This document shows, one piece after another, positions 63,847 through 64,000 of a stretch of DNA of 64,000 nucleotides. Under the pieces are notes generated by a model that searched no databases, was not told the DNA's origin, and saw only the letters and a program-made list of their open reading frames with translations. Source of the stretch: Hyphomicrobiales bacterium (GTDB taxonomy: Bacteria > Pseudomonadota > Alphaproteobacteria > Rhizobiales > Rhizobiaceae); NCBI GenBank assembly GCA_900469345.1, contig UBWZ01000003.1:1-64000 (forward strand). Direction: 5' to 3'. Made by a program: the position numbers and the translations under genes. The number at the start of each line of letters is the position of its first letter. Within the stretch, counting starts at the first letter, position 1.

Positions 63847-64000
63847 ATGCTGAAGGGTTTCTGGATTCTTCCGACCGTGATGCTGGCGGCGCTTGTTCTT
63901 GCAGCGCTCGCGCCGCTGGCGGCATCGGCCGCCGAGCTGCAGGCCCCGCTGAAGATGCCGAGCTCCGTCTACAAGGACCTGCCCGGCGTCGTGCCGCCGG
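63847..64000 (+). CDS. exported protein, N-terminus only (cut by window edge)
   Basis: ATG 63847 with AGGAG eight bases upstream opens a frame that runs off the window. The first 31 residues are a clear signal peptide (MLKGFWILPTVMLAALVLAA, cleavage near ASA-AE). The mature start LQAPLKMPSSVYKDLPGVVP does not tell me the family. Confidence 0.6.
   Translation, partial: MLKGFWILPTVMLAALVLAALAPLAASAAELQAPLKMPSSVYKDLPGVVPP

Overview
The window is GC-rich, gene-dense chromosomal DNA from an alphaproteobacterium, most likely a member of the Rhizobiaceae (Rhizobium/Agrobacterium/Shinella/Ensifer relatives). This rests on the character of the proteins (PolA, LpsL-type epimerase, YejABEF, Tad/Cpa pilus set, DUF1045 C-P lyase accessory protein), on CtrA-like and RpoE2/EcfG-like promoter motifs, and on family knowledge. 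No database search was possible. Apart from one short gene remnant beside a tRNA gene, I see no insertion sequence, prophage, CRISPR array or integrase, and most of the window looks like core or long-resident chromosome.

Layout. 1-3.6 kb: polA and a small hypothetical gene. 3.6-16.6 kb: a complete phosphonate utilisation locus, read leftwards as phnG-H-I-J-K-L-hexapeptide acetyltransferase, then phnC-D-E1-E2, then DUF1045-phnM-phnN, with the divergent GntR regulator phnF at the right edge. PhoB-box-like repeats precede each of the three transcription units and a perfect inverted repeat lies between phnF and phnG. 16.7-22.7 kb: gpmA, dapB, an MsbA-type ABC exporter, glk, mgsA and mepA, all leftward. 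22.8-29.6 kb: yejA-B-E-F peptide ABC importer and a 2-hydroxyacid dehydrogenase. 29.7-36.4 kb: a small stress-promoter-linked membrane protein, pncB, a lone receiver protein, an lpsL-like epimerase, a Crp/Fnr regulator, two small hypothetical genes, tRNA-Ser(GGA) with an adjacent pseudogene fragment, and msrA.

36.5-48.3 kb is a nucleoside uptake and salvage region. A BMP-family ABC importer (binding protein, double ATPase, two permeases) is followed by cdd, purine nucleoside phosphorylase, deoC and deoA on the plus strand; upp, add and deoB face them on the minus strand. Together they import nucleosides, deaminate them, phosphorolyse them and feed (deoxy)ribose phosphate into central metabolism. 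48.3-60.9 kb is a Tad/Cpa (Flp type IVb) pilus locus: two TadE/G-like pseudopilins and a free-standing secretin N-domain protein leftward, then flp pilin, cpaA, B, C, D, E, F, tadB and tadC rightward, then a tyrosine-phosphatase-like protein and tadD leftward. The window closes with a leucyl aminopeptidase, a MarR regulator, an NlpC/P60 hydrolase and the start of an exported protein cut by the edge.

The observations I rate highest are: a DNA polymerase I whose 3'-5' proofreading site has lost metal ligands (D424 to Ala, D501 to Lys, E. coli numbering); a near-perfect general-stress (EcfG/RpoE2) promoter in front of an uncharacterised small membrane protein; CtrA-like boxes in front of the pilin gene and tadD; the PhoB/PhnF-type control region of the C-P lyase operon; and a decayed FAD-monooxygenase C-terminus next to tRNA-Ser. 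I did not find a clearly new multi-gene system.
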